Shown here piece by piece: positions 34,826 to 44,007 of a DNA stretch of 56,061 nucleotides. The position numbers and the translations under genes were made by a program. The notes under the pieces were generated by a model. That model ran no database searches, had not been told where the DNA came from, and saw nothing but the letters and a program-made list of their open reading frames with translations. The first letter of the stretch is position 1. Each line of letters starts with the position of its first letter. The stretch comes from Bacillota bacterium. Lineage in GTDB: Bacteria > Bacillota > Clostridia > Peptostreptococcales > Anaerovoracaceae. The DNA is taken from positions 1-56,061 of the forward strand of contig JAUNQD010000009.1 of assembly GCA_030536355.1 (NCBI GenBank), in the 5' to 3' direction.

Positions 34826-34848
34826 ACTAACTGCAAGGGAGGAAGAGA

Positions 34849-37410
34849 ATGATAAAATACGATGTTACAGGGATGAGCTGTGCGGCATGCAGCGCCCGTG
34901 TAGAGAAGGCTGTGGGAAATGTTCCCGGTGTGCAAAGCTGCACTGTGAACTTACTGACCAACTCAATGGGTGTAGAAGGTCCGGCTGATCCGAAAGATAT
35001 AATCGCCGCCGTGGAGGCGGCGGGATACGGCGCATCGCCTAAGGGCGGCGCCGGAAATAACGCTGCATCTACAGATAAAGGAAGCAGCGGGCTTTATGAT
35101 GAAGCGGCACTTGAAGATAAAGAGACTCCGCTGATGAAAAAGCGCTTCTTTGCATCTCTGGGATTCTTGATCATACTCATGTATTTCAGCATGGGTGCGA
35201 TGATGTGGGGCTGGCCTGTACCGCAGTTCTTAGAACATAATCATGTAGCGATGGGGCTGCTTCAGCTGATACTCACGGCCATCATAATGGTCATAAATCA
35301 GAAATTCTTTATCAGCGGATTCAAGGGGCTGGTCAACAGAGCTCCTAATATGGACACGCTGGTAGCTTTGGGAGCGGGAGCGGCATTCGTATACAGTACT
35401 TATGCGCTCTTTGCCATGACTTCAGTACAGGCAGCGGGTAACCATGCAGAAGCCATGTCATATATGCATGAATTCTATTTCGAATCTGCCGGTATGATAT
35501 TGACACTCATAACAGTAGGAAAGATGCTGGAAGCCAGGTCAAAGGGCAAGACGACAGATGCGCTGAAGAGTTTGATGCAGCTGGCACCTAAGACAGCAGC
35601 AGTGATCAGGATAAATGAAACGACAGGCGAAGAAACAGAAGTCGTTATCCCTGTTGAACAAGTCAAAAAAGGCGATATATTCGTAGTACGTCCGGGAGAA
35701 AGCATTCCGGTGGACGGCATCGTTGAAGAAGGTATCAGCGCTGTGGATGAGTCAGCACTGACAGGTGAAAGCATCCCTGTTGACAAAGGTCCGGGAGACA
35801 TGGTCTCTGCAGCAACGGTAAACAGCTCGGGATTTCTGAAGTGTGAAGCAACGAGAGTAGGTGAAGACACTACACTTTCACAGATAATACAGATGGTGAG
35901 CGATGCAGCTGCGACCAAGGCTCCGATAGCGAAAGTCGCAGATAAAGTATCAGGGATATTCGTTCCGGTAGTAATAATTATCGCGCTGATCACACTGGTG
36001 ATCTGGATGGCGGCAGGTGCACAGGTGGGATATGCGCTGGCAAGAGCAATATCTGTACTGGTTATCAGTTGTCCGTGCGCGTTGGGACTTGCAACTCCTG
36101 TAGCTATCATGGTGGGCAGTGGTAAGGGAGCCAAGAACGGCATCCTTTTCAAGACGGCTGTTTCCCTTGAAGAGACAGGAAAAGCACAGATCATCGCCCT
36201 TGATAAAACGGGAACGATCACCAAAGGCGAGCCGAAGGTCACAGACATTATCCCAGCTGCGGGAGTGAGTGAAGGAGAACTGTTGACGCTGGCATATTCT
36301 CTTGAAGTCAAGAGTGAGCATCCGCTGGCAAAGGCGGTGGTCGATGAAGCAAAGACACGTAATATAGAACCATTCGAAGTTGAAGGATTCATGATCCTGC
36401 CGGGCAATGGTCTTACTGCAAAGGTGCACGCAGGCGACTCTTTAGAGGTCGCCGGAAGCTCGGAGGAGTGCATCCTTACAGGCGGAAGCCTGACCTTTGC
36501 AGACAAACAGTTCGAAGTGCCGGAGGCAGTAAAAAGACAGGCTGAAAGTCTGGCGTCCGAAGGAAAGACACCGCTGCTCTTTGGACGAAATGAAGCCTTC
36601 ATGGGGATGATGGCTGTGGCAGATGTGATAAAAGATGACAGTCCGCAGGCTATAAGGCAGCTGCAGAACATGGGCATCAGAGTCGTGATGCTTACAGGAG
36701 ACAACGAGCGTACTGCGCGTGCCGTTGGTAAACTTGCAGGCGTGGATGATGTGATCGCAGGAGTATTGCCTGATGGTAAGGAAGAAACCATAAGAAGCCT
36801 GCAGCAAAAAGGTAAGACCATAATGGTCGGTGATGGCATCAATGATGCGCCGGCGCTGACCAGGGCAGATATAGGTATAGCCATAGGGGCTGGTACAGAT
36901 ATCGCCATCGATGCGGCTGACGTAGTTCTAATGAACAGCAGCCTGATGGATGTGGCAGCGGCAGTGAGACTCAGCAGAGCAACACTTAGGAACATTCATC
37001 AGAATCTGTTTTGGGCATTCATATACAATGTGATCGGTATACCGCTGGCAGCAGGTGTGTTTATCACACTTCTGGGATGGCAGCTGAACCCGATGTTCGC
37101 GGCGGCGGCCATGAGCTTATCCAGCTTCTGTGTTGTTACCAATGCACTGAGGCTGAATCTGCTGGATGTTCACGGTAGTAAATATAAGGAGGAAACGAAG
37201 ATGAAGAAGACAATGAATATAGAGGGTATGATGTGCATCCACTGTGAAGCCAGAGTCAAGAAAGTACTTGAAGCTATGCCGGAGGTAGAAGCGGCAGAAG
37301 TGAGCCATGAAGCAGGGACAGCTGTAGTTTCACTGAAGAGTGAAGTAGCTGATGATGTGCTGAAGAAGACTGTGGAAGACCAGGACTATAAAGTGCTTGG
37401 TATCGAATAA
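34849..37410 (+). CDS. copA: Copper-exporting P-type ATPase with C-terminal CopZ domain
   Basis: 853 residues. N-terminal heavy-metal domain GMSCAAC (Cys 11 and 14), a linker rich in Gly and Ser, and eight membrane segments with the ion-path motif CPC (408-410). The phosphorylation site DKTGT (Asp 452), HP block EHPLAKAVV and [10 protein letters not shown] follow. A second metal domain GMMCIHC (Cys 796 and 799) is fused at the C-terminus. The join encodes a perfect ribosome site followed by ATG (see copZ entry). CPC and the domain order indicate a Cu(I) exporter. Confidence 0.95.
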   Translation: MIKYDVTGMSCAACSARVEKAVGNVPGVQSCTVNLLTNSMGVEGPADPKDIIAAVEAAGYGASPKGGAGNNAASTDKGSSGLYDEAALEDKETPLMKKRFFASLGFLIILMYFSMGAMMWGWPVPQFLEHNHVAMGLLQLILTAIIMVINQKFFISGFKGLVNRAPNMDTLVALGAGAAFVYSTYALFAMTSVQAAGNHAEAMSYMHEFYFESAGMILTLITVGKMLEARSKGKTTDALKSLMQLAPKTAAVIRINETTGEETEVVIPVEQVKKGDIFVVRPGESIPVDGIVEEGISAVDESALTGESIPVDKGPGDMVSAATVNSSGFLKCEATRVGEDTTLSQIIQMVSDAAATKAPIAKVADKVSGIFVPVVIIIALITLVIWMAAGAQVGYALARAISVLVISCPCALGLATPVAIMVGSGKGAKNGILFKTAVSLEETGKAQIIALDKTGTITKGEPKVTDIIPAAGVSEGELLTLAYSLEVKSEHPLAKAVVDEAKTRNIEPFEVEGFMILPGNGLTAKVHAGDSLEVAGSSEECILTGGSLTFADKQFEVPEAVKRQAESLASEGKTPLLFGRNEAFMGMMAVADVIKDDSPQAIRQLQNMGIRVVMLTGDNERTARAVGKLAGVDDVIAGVLPDGKEETIRSLQQKGKTIMVGDGINDAPALTRADIGIAIGAGTDIAIDAADVVLMNSSLMDVAAAVRLSRATLRNIHQNLFWAFIYNVIGIPLAAGVFITLLGWQLNPMFAAAAMSLSSFCVVTNALRLNLLDVHGSKYKEETKMKKTMNIEGMMCIHCEARVKKVLEAMPEVEAAEVSHEAGTAVVSLKSEVADDVLKKTVEDQDYKVLGIE
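37186..37203 (+). promoter_or_regulatory. Internal ribosome site and ATG inside copA
   Basis: AAGGAGG (37186-37192) lies 8 nt before ATG 37201 within the copA frame, exactly where the CopZ-like domain begins. Confidence 0.75.
37201..37410 (+). CDS. copZ: CopZ-like copper chaperone, internal in-frame start within copA
   Basis: A 69-residue heavy-metal-associated domain: [20 protein letters not shown], with two metal-binding Cys, then a complete beta-alpha-beta ferredoxin-like pattern. It coincides in length with a free CopZ. The preceding bases look like an ordinary intergenic ribosome site translated through as KYKEETK. Independent initiation would give soluble chaperone in addition to the fused ATPase. 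Translation from this start is inferred, not shown. Confidence 0.6.
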   Translation: MKKTMNIEGMMCIHCEARVKKVLEAMPEVEAAEVSHEAGTAVVSLKSEVADDVLKKTVEDQDYKVLGIE

Positions 37411-37437
37411 TACAAGAAAACATAAGACATTAAAACA

Positions 37438-37475
37438 AGCACCACTCTGTATAATATCTCAGGGTGGTGTTTTTT
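37438..37475 (+). terminator. copA terminator that also carries the pdaA ribosome site
   Basis: A 12-bp stem (37438-37449 with 37460-37471, two G-T pairs) is followed by T's up to the pdaA ATG at 37476. The 3' arm AGGGTGG is the only ribosome-site-like sequence for pdaA. The 10-nt loop begins with TATAATA (37450-37456), a -10-like element. Confidence 0.8.
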
Positions 37476-38297
37476 ATGATAATAATAGTAAAGCGAAAAA
37501 GGCTTATAAGTATGTTTGCGGTCATTGCTGTGGCGCTCGTGGTGACGGTCGGAGCTTTTACCAGATCGAAGGTGTTGGATAATGAAGCGGCAAATACTTC
37601 TGCTGACGGGAACTGGGGTCTCAGTTTTCAGACAGAGGGGGCAGCGCCTATAGCCAATGCAAGTGCAGAGTATCTGAGGCAGTTTGATGGCTATTATGCA
37701 GAAGAGACGACGGATAAGGTCATATATCTGACATTCGATGCAGGTTATGAGAATGGATACACGTCGAAGATATTAGATGTACTTAAGAAGCATCAAGTAC
37801 CTGCAGCTTTCTTTCTTGTTGGCAATTATATAGAGTCAAGTCCGCAGATTGTGGAGCGAATGGTCAAGGAAGGTCATGTGGTGGGAAACCATACATATAC
37901 GCATCCTGATATGTCTGCCATCGCAACGGAAGAAGCTTTCTCTGAGGAATTGTGTAAGCTGCAAGATGCTTATGAGGAGCTTACAGGTAAGAAAATGAAA
38001 AAGTACTATAGACCGCCGCAGGGAAAGTACAGTGAAGATAATCTTGCCATGGCACAGGACCTGGGATATAAAACGATATTCTGGAGCCTGGCGTATGTGG
38101 ACTGGTATGAGTCTGATCAGCCGACAAAAGAAGAGGCATTTGAAAAATTGGTACCGCGTATCCATCCCGGGGCAATAGTACTGCTTCACAGTACGTCAAA
38201 AACAAATGCGGAGATCCTTGATGAACTGCTTACAAAATGGGAACATATGGGATATAAGTTCAAGTCGATCGAAGAGCTAGGAAAAAGAAAAAATTAA
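37476..38297 (+). CDS. pdaA: PdaA-type polysaccharide deacetylase
   Basis: 273 residues: N-terminal membrane anchor (about 9-28), then a NodB-type deacetylase. TFDAGYENGYTSKIL (86-100) is the PdaA signature, followed by GHVVGNHTYTHPD (metal His), YRPPQGKYSE and IVLLHSTSKT. PdaA removes acetyl from muramic acid in making the delta-lactam of spore cortex, which cortex-lytic enzymes require at germination. In-frame GTG codons upstream lie inside the hairpin, so ATG 37476 is chosen. Confidence 0.92.
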   Translation: MIIIVKRKRLISMFAVIAVALVVTVGAFTRSKVLDNEAANTSADGNWGLSFQTEGAAPIANASAEYLRQFDGYYAEETTDKVIYLTFDAGYENGYTSKILDVLKKHQVPAAFFLVGNYIESSPQIVERMVKEGHVVGNHTYTHPDMSAIATEEAFSEELCKLQDAYEELTGKKMKKYYRPPQGKYSEDNLAMAQDLGYKTIFWSLAYVDWYESDQPTKEEAFEKLVPRIHPGAIVLLHSTSKTNAEILDELLTKWEHMGYKFKSIEELGKRKN

Positions 38298-38399
38298 CAC
38301 TGCTAAAAAAGAAATAAATATTGTTAAGTATGGCATGTTCAGTGTAGAATAAAACCAGAAGAACTAATTAGAACTTATGATTTCAGAAAGGAGTGTGCC

Positions 38400-38540
38400 A
38401 TGCCATATCTTGTAGTATTGGGTATCATAGTAGCAGCTATTGCTGTTGCCATATTCAAAGTTAATAAGATGCAGTCAGATAGATTCATCGAGCTGGCACA
38501 GAAGGCTAAGGTGGCAGACGACCCGGACGATGAAGAATAA
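38400..38540 (+). CDS. 46-residue single-pass membrane protein
   Basis: A small gene: MPYLVVLGIIVAAIAVAIF forms one membrane helix, then a 27-residue cytoplasmic-type tail KVNKMQSDRF...DDPDDEE with a strongly acidic end. AGAAAGGAG lies 6 nt before the ATG, a strong site. About 100 nt upstream hold possible promoter elements (TTGTTA and TAGAAT, 18 nt apart, at 38322-38351). Not recognised. It lies between pdaA and a Cys/Asn/Trp-rich protein, so a sporulation role is possible but unproven. Confidence 0.65.
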   Translation: MPYLVVLGIIVAAIAVAIFKVNKMQSDRFIELAQKAKVADDPDDEE

Positions 38541-38562
38541 GTAGCAAACAACGCTCTCCTTT

Positions 38563-38571
38563 CATAGTATA
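38563..38571 (+). promoter_or_regulatory. Sigma-K-like -10 before the N/W/G/C-rich gene
   Basis: CATAGTATA matches the Bacillus sigma-K -10 pattern CATAnnnTA, 29 nt before the ATG. No AC is found at the usual -35 spacing, so the call is weak. Confidence 0.3.
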
Positions 38572-38600
38572 TACCATACAGAAGAAAGGAGATATTCGAT

Positions 38601-38858
38601 ATGTCAAACTGTAATGGTTGGAATAACTGGAACAACTGGAATGGTTGGAACGGAACAGCGACAGTAAATGTAACTACAGACAACAGATGTGGCTGCGGTT
38701 GCAACAATGGAACAACTTTCACACTTACCAGAAACAATAATGGTTGTGGTTGCGGTACCGGATGGAACACAACAGCAGGAACTTCATGGTCAACAAGCAG
38801 ATGTGGATGTGCAGGAACAGGCTGGACTTCACACAGATGCGGACACTGCTGCGATTAA
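38601..38858 (+). CDS. Asn/Trp/Gly/Cys-rich low-complexity protein, possible coat component
   Basis: 85 residues of unusual composition. The N-terminus repeats NW/GW units (NGWNNWNNWNGWNG). Cys occurs in CGCGC, GCGCG, RCGCAG and HRCGHCC clusters, with Thr/Ser-rich linkers and no hydrophobic core. AAAGGAG precedes the ATG and a strong terminator follows, so it is a real gene. Composition recalls cross-linked spore coat or crust proteins, and the neighbours include pdaA; metal binding by the Cys/His end is another possibility. No homologue is recognised. Confidence 0.72.
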   Translation: MSNCNGWNNWNNWNGWNGTATVNVTTDNRCGCGCNNGTTFTLTRNNNGCGCGTGWNTTAGTSWSTSRCGCAGTGWTSHRCGHCCD

Positions 38859-38877
38859 ATTAGATAAAGTTAATATA

Positions 38878-38907
38878 AAAGGACGGAGTTCATCTCCGTC
38901 CTTTATA
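38878..38907. terminator. Bidirectional terminator before UPF0210 gene
   Basis: 11-bp stem AAAGGACGGAG/CTCCGTCCTTT (38878-38888 with 38894-38904) with A/T-rich flanks in both directions. Confidence 0.88.
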
Positions 38908-38925
38908 GATCATTGGATTTATATA

Positions 38926-40284
38926 TTAGTTTTTCAGACTCTGCATCGGTGCAGGGATCTTGCCGCCTCTGTTGATCATTACAGCAGAGGATTTATTATT
39001 TACAGCCATGATAGGGCCGCTTCCCAGCAGTCCGCCAAAGTCGAGGATCTCACCTTGTTTGTATCCGATGGCAGGGATGACTCTGACAGCAGTAGTCTTG
39101 GAGTTGACCATACCGATGGCAGCTTCATCAGCGATTATGGCAGCGATGGTTTCGGCAGGGGTTTCTCCCGGCAGTACGATCATATCAAGACCTACTGAGC
39201 ATACTGCAGTCATTGCTTCCAGCTTTTCGATGGTCAGTGTGCCTGCCTTAGCAGCTTCTATCATGCCGGCATCTTCCGATACAGGGATGAATGCACCTGA
39301 CAGTCCGCCGACATTCGATGAAGCCATAACCCCGCCTTTTTTGACAGCGTCATTGAGTATAGCAAGGGCAGCAGTAGTTCCGTGAGTTCCGCACTGTTCA
39401 AGTCCGATTTCTTCTAAAATGTATGCTACAGAGTCGCCTACTGCAGGAGTAGGTGCCAGTGATAAGTCTATGATGCCGAACGGTACCCCGAGTCTTGCTG
39501 ATGCTTCAGCACCAACAAGCTGCCCCATTCTGGTGATCTTGAATGCAGTCTTTTTGATAAGGTCTGCCACTTCATTGAGTGAAGCATCTTTAGGCATCTT
39601 AGAAAGTGCAGATCTTACAACTCCCGGTCCCGATACGCCTACGTTGAGAACGCAGTCAGGTTCACCAACGCCGTGGAAAGCACCTGCCATAAATGGATTG
39701 TCTTCAGGAGCATTGCAGAACACTACCAGTTTGGCAGCTCCGATGCATTGACGATCCTTAGTCAGTTCGGCAGTTTCCTTGACAACTTCTCCCATCAGCT
39801 TCACAGCATCCATGTTGATACCTGCTTTAGTTGAGCCTACGTTTACTGATGAACATACGAAGTCAGTTTCGGCAAGGGCACGAGGGATGGACTCGATCAG
39901 TTCTCTGTCGCCTGCAGAGAAGCCTTTGTGAACGAGAGCAGAGTAGCCGCCTATGAAATTCACGCCGACGTCTTTAGCTACGCGATCCAGAGTCTTTGCA
40001 TATTTAACAGGATCTCCGCCTGAAACGCCTGCAAGGATAGAGATAGGTGTTACAGATATTCTCTTATTTACGATAGGGATACCGTATTTCTTTTCTATAT
40101 CTTCGCCTGTCTTTACCAGATCTTTTGTCAGTCTGTATATCTTGTCGTACACCTTCTGACAGGACTTATCAATGTCGCTGTCGCAGCAGTCGATGAGGGA
40201 GATCCCCATTGTTATAGTTCTTATATCAAGGTGTTCATCCTGTATCATGGTGATGGTTTCCATGATGTCTTTCATGTTTATCAT
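38926..40284 (-). CDS. UPF0210 / PFL-family protein
   Basis: 452 residues matching the UPF0210 family: [63 protein letters not shown] and the end [13 protein letters not shown]. The fold is related to pyruvate formate-lyase-like proteins, but the biochemical function is unknown. It is co-transcribed with an ACT-domain protein 41 nt upstream, a pairing widely conserved in Firmicutes, suggesting that the ACT protein regulates it. AGGAGG precedes the ATG. Confidence 0.92.
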   Translation of the reverse strand: MINMKDIMETITMIQDEHLDIRTITMGISLIDCCDSDIDKSCQKVYDKIYRLTKDLVKTGEDIEKKYGIPIVNKRISVTPISILAGVSGGDPVKYAKTLDRVAKDVGVNFIGGYSALVHKGFSAGDRELIESIPRALAETDFVCSSVNVGSTKAGINMDAVKLMGEVVKETAELTKDRQCIGAAKLVVFCNAPEDNPFMAGAFHGVGEPDCVLNVGVSGPGVVRSALSKMPKDASLNEVADLIKKTAFKITRMGQLVGAEASARLGVPFGIIDLSLAPTPAVGDSVAYILEEIGLEQCGTHGTTAALAILNDAVKKGGVMASSNVGGLSGAFIPVSEDAGMIEAAKAGTLTIEKLEAMTAVCSVGLDMIVLPGETPAETIAAIIADEAAIGMVNSKTTAVRVIPAIGYKQGEILDFGGLLGSGPIMAVNNKSSAVMINRGGKIPAPMQSLKN

Positions 40285-40325
40285 GTCGTCTTCCTCCTGT
40301 AATGAATGTTTGTTACGAATGCTTT

Positions 40326-40589
40326 TTAGATCCTGTGCATTGAATTAAAGATATCTTCGTGCATTACGTGGACTTTCATTTCAGGAACAGCTGCTTCGAT
40401 CCTATTCTTCATTTCTTCCAGTGAACAGTTGAGTTTGTCTATATCAACCAGCATGATCATTGCGAAGTATTCCTCGAGAACTGACTGAGTCACTTCTACA
40501 ACATTGGCATTTGATTCTGCACAAGCTGTGCTTGCCTTTGCCAGGATACCTACCATGTCTTTTCCTAATACTGTTATTACTGCTCTCAT
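40326..40589 (-). CDS. ACT-domain protein (UPF0237)
   Basis: 87 residues forming a single ACT domain: [20 protein letters not shown], then AMIMLVDI and [18 protein letters not shown] domains bind amino acids or other small ligands; no catalytic domain is attached. First gene of the operon with UPF0210, preceded by AGGAGG and a promoter whose spacer contains a Fur-family-like inverted repeat. Confidence 0.92.
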   Translation of the reverse strand: MRAVITVLGKDMVGILAKASTACAESNANVVEVTQSVLEEYFAMIMLVDIDKLNCSLEEMKNRIEAAVPEMKVHVMHEDIFNSMHRI

Positions 40590-40604
40590 AATTTCCTCCT
40601 AGTT

Positions 40605-40633
40605 TATATATGAATAATCATTATTCTTAAAAA
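40605..40633 (-). promoter_or_regulatory. Promoter of ACT-UPF0210 operon
   Basis: On the minus strand, TTTTTA (40633-40628) and TATATA (40610-40605) are 17 nt apart, about 15 nt from the ACT start codon. Confidence 0.5.
40612..40626. promoter_or_regulatory. Fur-family-like 7-1-7 operator
   Basis: GAATAAT-C-ATTATTC is a perfect 7-1-7 inverted repeat with the ATAATnATTAT core shared by Fur, PerR and related boxes. It fills the spacer between the -35 and -10 of the ACT-UPF0210 promoter, an ideal repressor position. Confidence 0.55.
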
Positions 40634-40649
40634 TAATCTGTTTTCTAGT

Positions 40650-41714
40650 TTAACATTCTACCACAATATACTTACCGTCTTCAAGGGACGGGTCGGATTT
40701 GAAACGGATTTTAAGGTCCGGATATTTCTCTTCGAAATATATCTTATTGGCACGACTGTTACCGATCATATTTGAGAAAGAAGGTCCGCTGCTCACGAAT
40801 GCAAAGGCGCACTTTTCGGGGTCGCAGAGTGTTTCTTTCGCCTTCGGCGTATCAGCTTTTTTGAGCAAAGCCTGCAGCTGATCTTCCAGCTGCTCTCTGG
40901 CGATCTCTCCTTCCACCAGCTGCCTGAAGGCAGGATGGTAAGTATGTCCCTGTATCTCGCCGCCTTCTGTGATCAGGTCGGTGCTTTTAAGACCTACTCT
41001 TATTATATTTATGCCGGCATCATCTAAGATCTTGTACATTTCCTTGGTGATGGCGACGGCTTCTTCAGTAGTGAGGGGATCGTATTCGCCGCGACGGTAC
41101 ATCTCGAGAAGCTCCGTATCGTTTAAGACTATGGTAGGATAGAGTCTTGCTATAGACGGGCCGATCTTGACAGCTTCATTAGCAGAATATATGCATTTTT
41201 CAAGGCTGTCTTCCGGAAGGCCGATCATCAGCTGGATCCCCAGCTCGAAACCGTATCTCTTGATGAGATCGCATGCTTTGTATACGTCGTCAGCTTCATG
41301 ACCCCTGTTGGACGCGGCCAGAACTTGCGGGTCAAAAGACTGTACTCCCAGCTCGATGATATCTGCATCGTATTTTTTGAGATTATCCAGTATATCTTCA
41401 TTGATGTAGTCAGGTCTTGTGGACATATGAATCTTGTGGATAAGACCCCTGTCCTTGTATTCCTTGGCAACCGCCAAAAATGCAGATTGTTCTTCCATAG
41501 GGATACCTGTGAAACTTCCGCCGAAGAAGGCGACTTCTATGGTTTCAAGCCCCCTGTTTTCAAGAGTCGGCAGATATCGTTCTATTAAGTTTTTCACATC
41601 TTCGGGAGACACATCGGCAGTCCTGGCAGTTATTGCCTTCTGATTACAGAAGACACAGTCGTTGGGACAACCTTTGTGGGGTATGAAGACAGGTATTATT
41701 GCATGTGTTTTCAT
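40650..41714 (-). CDS. Radical SAM protein, Elp3-like
   Basis: 354 residues. HKGCPNDCVFCNQK supplies the CxxxCxxC iron-sulfur site. EVAFFGGSFTGIP, STRPDYI, IELGVQSFD, GIQLMIGLP and RLYPTIVL match the Elp3/coproporphyrinogen-oxidase-like radical SAM group, but the Elp3 acetyltransferase domain is absent. The function may be tRNA or small-molecule modification. ATG 41714 gives the family-typical N-terminus; TTG 41738, inside the upstream gene, has a better ribosome site (AGGAAG) and is an alternative. Confidence 0.87.
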   Translation of the reverse strand: MKTHAIIPVFIPHKGCPNDCVFCNQKAITARTADVSPEDVKNLIERYLPTLENRGLETIEVAFFGGSFTGIPMEEQSAFLAVAKEYKDRGLIHKIHMSTRPDYINEDILDNLKKYDADIIELGVQSFDPQVLAASNRGHEADDVYKACDLIKRYGFELGIQLMIGLPEDSLEKCIYSANEAVKIGPSIARLYPTIVLNDTELLEMYRRGEYDPLTTEEAVAITKEMYKILDDAGINIIRVGLKSTDLITEGGEIQGHTYHPAFRQLVEGEIAREQLEDQLQALLKKADTPKAKETLCDPEKCAFAFVSSGPSFSNMIGNSRANKIYFEEKYPDLKIRFKSDPSLEDGKYIVVEC

Positions 41715-41724
41715 GATTTGTATT

Positions 41725-42426
41725 TTACCATAAAGCAATGATGCTTCCTATGTCTGTTAAAGGATAATCTTCAAAATATGCGATATCTATTTGTCGCTCA
41801 TTTATGAAGTTTACGATGGCTTCGCAGTCGGGATGGGATGACAGATCCCCATTGAATATGATGGTCCGCTCGGCTATATGTCCTGCACATCCGCCGATGA
41901 AACCGTAGTCAAAACCGGGCAGATCTATATGGCCTTTTTCTATGACGAGGACAGCCGCTCCTGCAGACATGAGAGCTTTAGCGATTCCTTGATCCGAAGT
42001 GATGAAGGATGTATCGTCTACAGGAAGGCAGCAGCACCTGGTATATCCTTGAGGAACGTCAACTATGATAAGTTCCCCGGAGGGGTGAACACCTTTGGCA
42101 GAGCCGCCAAGCGCGCCTTTCCACTTCTTGGCAGCGGCAAGAAGTGAGGGATCTGTGTACTTCAGATTATGAACGAAGTATTTGCCGGTGCATACAGCGT
42201 TATAAATGATATTTCCCGGATATGACGGAGACAGACTCTCGGGATTTCCCGGGAAAATCGTCGGCTTTTCCCATATGCCCAGACGGCACATGAAGATATC
42301 CGGATGAGTGGACACCGGATGGTAAGTTATACCTTCATGAGATATAAGTTCTATTGCATATCCAAGTCGAGTGAGATATGATATAAGTGCCTGATGGGCT
42401 TCATTTGATAAATAGACTTTTTTCAT
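41725..42426 (-). CDS. DUF6873-like conserved protein
   Basis: 233 residues, cytoplasmic. YPGNIIYNAVCTGKYFVHN, GYTRCCCLPVDDTSFITSD, GHIDLPGFDYGFIGGCAGH and the final IAYFEDYPLTDIGSII form a pattern I associate with a Clostridia-specific uncharacterised family with a pentein (GME)-like feel. That assignment is from memory. Cys-rich CCC and GGCAG are notable. No strong ribosome site precedes ATG 42426 or 42444, so the start is uncertain. It runs directly into the radical SAM gene. Confidence 0.7.
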   Translation of the reverse strand: MKKVYLSNEAHQALISYLTRLGYAIELISHEGITYHPVSTHPDIFMCRLGIWEKPTIFPGNPESLSPSYPGNIIYNAVCTGKYFVHNLKYTDPSLLAAAKKWKGALGGSAKGVHPSGELIIVDVPQGYTRCCCLPVDDTSFITSDQGIAKALMSAGAAVLVIEKGHIDLPGFDYGFIGGCAGHIAERTIIFNGDLSSHPDCEAIVNFINERQIDIAYFEDYPLTDIGSIIALW

Positions 42427-42460
42427 GGTTAAAGTATACGCCATTAAAAGGGAGGGCGCA

Positions 42461-43282
42461 ATGTTTAAGGGGAAATCTTCAATAGAGAAAGAATGGAAGA
42501 AACTTCAGAAGCAGGAGATCGATTTTTTGGTAAAGAATATCAAAAGAGAGGATTCTGCGTTGAATCAGCTACTTGAGGAAAAAGTGCCGGAGGGGCTTCA
42601 GTCAACACTTGATAAGGCCTTCTTCAAAGCATTTCAATTAGTATTTGAAAAGGGCACAGGCATCATAGAGAAGACATATAACAAAGAAAAAATAGAAATC
42701 GACTATCAGCTGGGTGAGATAAAGGCAGATATGAGTAAGGACAGGAAGGAACTTAAGGCATTTTCGTCTAAAGCCAAAACTTCCGGTGCAGTCAATACTC
42801 TTGTTTCGGGAGCATCCGGTGTCGGCCTAGGCGTACTGGGTATCGGAGTGCCGGATATACTTCTGTTCACTGGTGTGATGCTGAAAAATGTGTATCAGAT
42901 AGCATTGAATTTCGGATTTGATTATGACAGCGAGGAAGAAAAGAAATTCATATTGCTGCTTATACAGGGAGCATTGTCTTCCGGAGATGATTTGAGAGAA
43001 ATCAATAGCAAGATAGATATGTATATAGACAAGGGCGAATTCATTACCGGCGATGGTAAAAACGCTGAAGATGTACAGGATGATATGAAGAAGAGAATAA
43101 AGGATGCTTCAGAGTGCTTGTCAAAAGAACTTCTGTATATGAAATTCCTTCAGGGAATACCTTTTGTTGGGGCTGTGGGAGGAGCATATAATGCTATATA
43201 CATGAGACGCATCAGTAAATATGCTGAACTGAAGTACAGACGCAGATTTTACCTTGGCAAGATAAATGCTGATAATGATTAA
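42461..43282 (+). CDS. EcsC-family protein
   Basis: 273 residues. The N-terminal part is basic and helical ([14 protein letters not shown]). It is followed by Gly-rich hydrophobic segments [21 protein letters not shown] and [19 protein letters not shown], typical of the EcsC family, and [18 protein letters not shown] between them. EcsC is linked to the Ecs ABC system in Bacillus, but the molecular role is unknown and no Ecs ABC genes are here. GGGAGG precedes the ATG. It is divergent from the DUF6873-like gene by only 34 nt. Confidence 0.88.
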   Translation: MFKGKSSIEKEWKKLQKQEIDFLVKNIKREDSALNQLLEEKVPEGLQSTLDKAFFKAFQLVFEKGTGIIEKTYNKEKIEIDYQLGEIKADMSKDRKELKAFSSKAKTSGAVNTLVSGASGVGLGVLGIGVPDILLFTGVMLKNVYQIALNFGFDYDSEEEKKFILLLIQGALSSGDDLREINSKIDMYIDKGEFITGDGKNAEDVQDDMKKRIKDASECLSKELLYMKFLQGIPFVGAVGGAYNAIYMRRISKYAELKYRRRFYLGKINADND

Positions 43283-43302
43283 GATGTAATAAGGAAATAA
43301 GA

Positions 43303-43974
43303 ATGGTAAATTTAGAAAACAGCTGGGATAAAGTCCTGGAGGGAGAATTTGATAAAGATTATTATCAGAAGCTTAGGCAGTTCCTGATAGGAGAGTACAG
43401 AAGCCGCGCTGTATATCCTGATATGTACAGTATTTTCAATGCATTGAAATATACAGCATATGAAGATGTGAAAGCTGTGATATTGGGACAGGATCCGTAT
43501 CATCAGCCGGGGCAGGCACATGGATTATGTTTCTCTGTGAAAAAAGGAGTACAGATACCGCCGTCTCTTGTGAATATATATAAGGAGCTTGAGAGTGATC
43601 TGGGTATAGTTCCGCCAAGTCACGGATATCTCGAGAGCTGGGCAAGGAACGGTGTACTGCTTCTCAACACGGTATTGACTGTAAGAGACAGTCAGGCTAA
43701 TTCCCACAAGGGGAAGGGCTGGGAAATATTTACCGATAGAGTAATAGAGCTGCTTAATGAACGTGAGAAACCTATGGTGTTCATCCTGTGGGGCAACAAT
43801 GCCAAGGCAAAGGAAAAGCTGATAACTAATCCGGCTCACTGTATCATCAAAAGCGCACATCCAAGTCCGCTGTCAGCTCATTACGGATTCTGGGGAGGAA
43901 AATACTTCTCAAGGACTAATGAGTTCCTGATATCGACAGGGCAGGAACCTATTGACTGGAGCATACCGGAATAA
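43303..43974 (+). CDS. ung: Uracil-DNA glycosylase
   Basis: Removes uracil from DNA. 223 residues with catalytic GQDPYH (62-67, Asp 64), [16 protein letters not shown] and HPSPLSA near the C-terminus: a family 1 UDG of normal length. It starts 20 nt after the EcsC-like gene. Confidence 0.97.
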   Translation: MVNLENSWDKVLEGEFDKDYYQKLRQFLIGEYRSRAVYPDMYSIFNALKYTAYEDVKAVILGQDPYHQPGQAHGLCFSVKKGVQIPPSLVNIYKELESDLGIVPPSHGYLESWARNGVLLLNTVLTVRDSQANSHKGKGWEIFTDRVIELLNEREKPMVFILWGNNAKAKEKLITNPAHCIIKSAHPSPLSAHYGFWGGKYFSRTNEFLISTGQEPIDWSIPE

Positions 43975-44007
43975 TAGTTTACGAACTTTAAGGAGAATCA
44001 ATAAAGA

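Noticed and set aside
34770..34848. CopY or CsoR operator
   Set aside because: No TACAnnTGTA box and no GC-rich CsoR palindrome; only an unrelated inverted repeat is present.
35475..36995. 506-codon open frame antisense to copA
   Set aside because: No ribosome site, composition is a mirror of the copA codons, and copA is unambiguous. The same reasoning removes the 271-codon frame antisense to ileS (17707-18522) and other antisense frames.
38601..38858. NW/GW and Cys repeats as a DNA satellite or CRISPR-like array
   Set aside because: Repeats are short and irregular at the DNA level, lie in one frame with a ribosome site and terminator, and there are no spacers.
43975..44007. Lysine riboswitch before lysO
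   Set aside because: The gap is only 33 nt and contains just the ribosome site.
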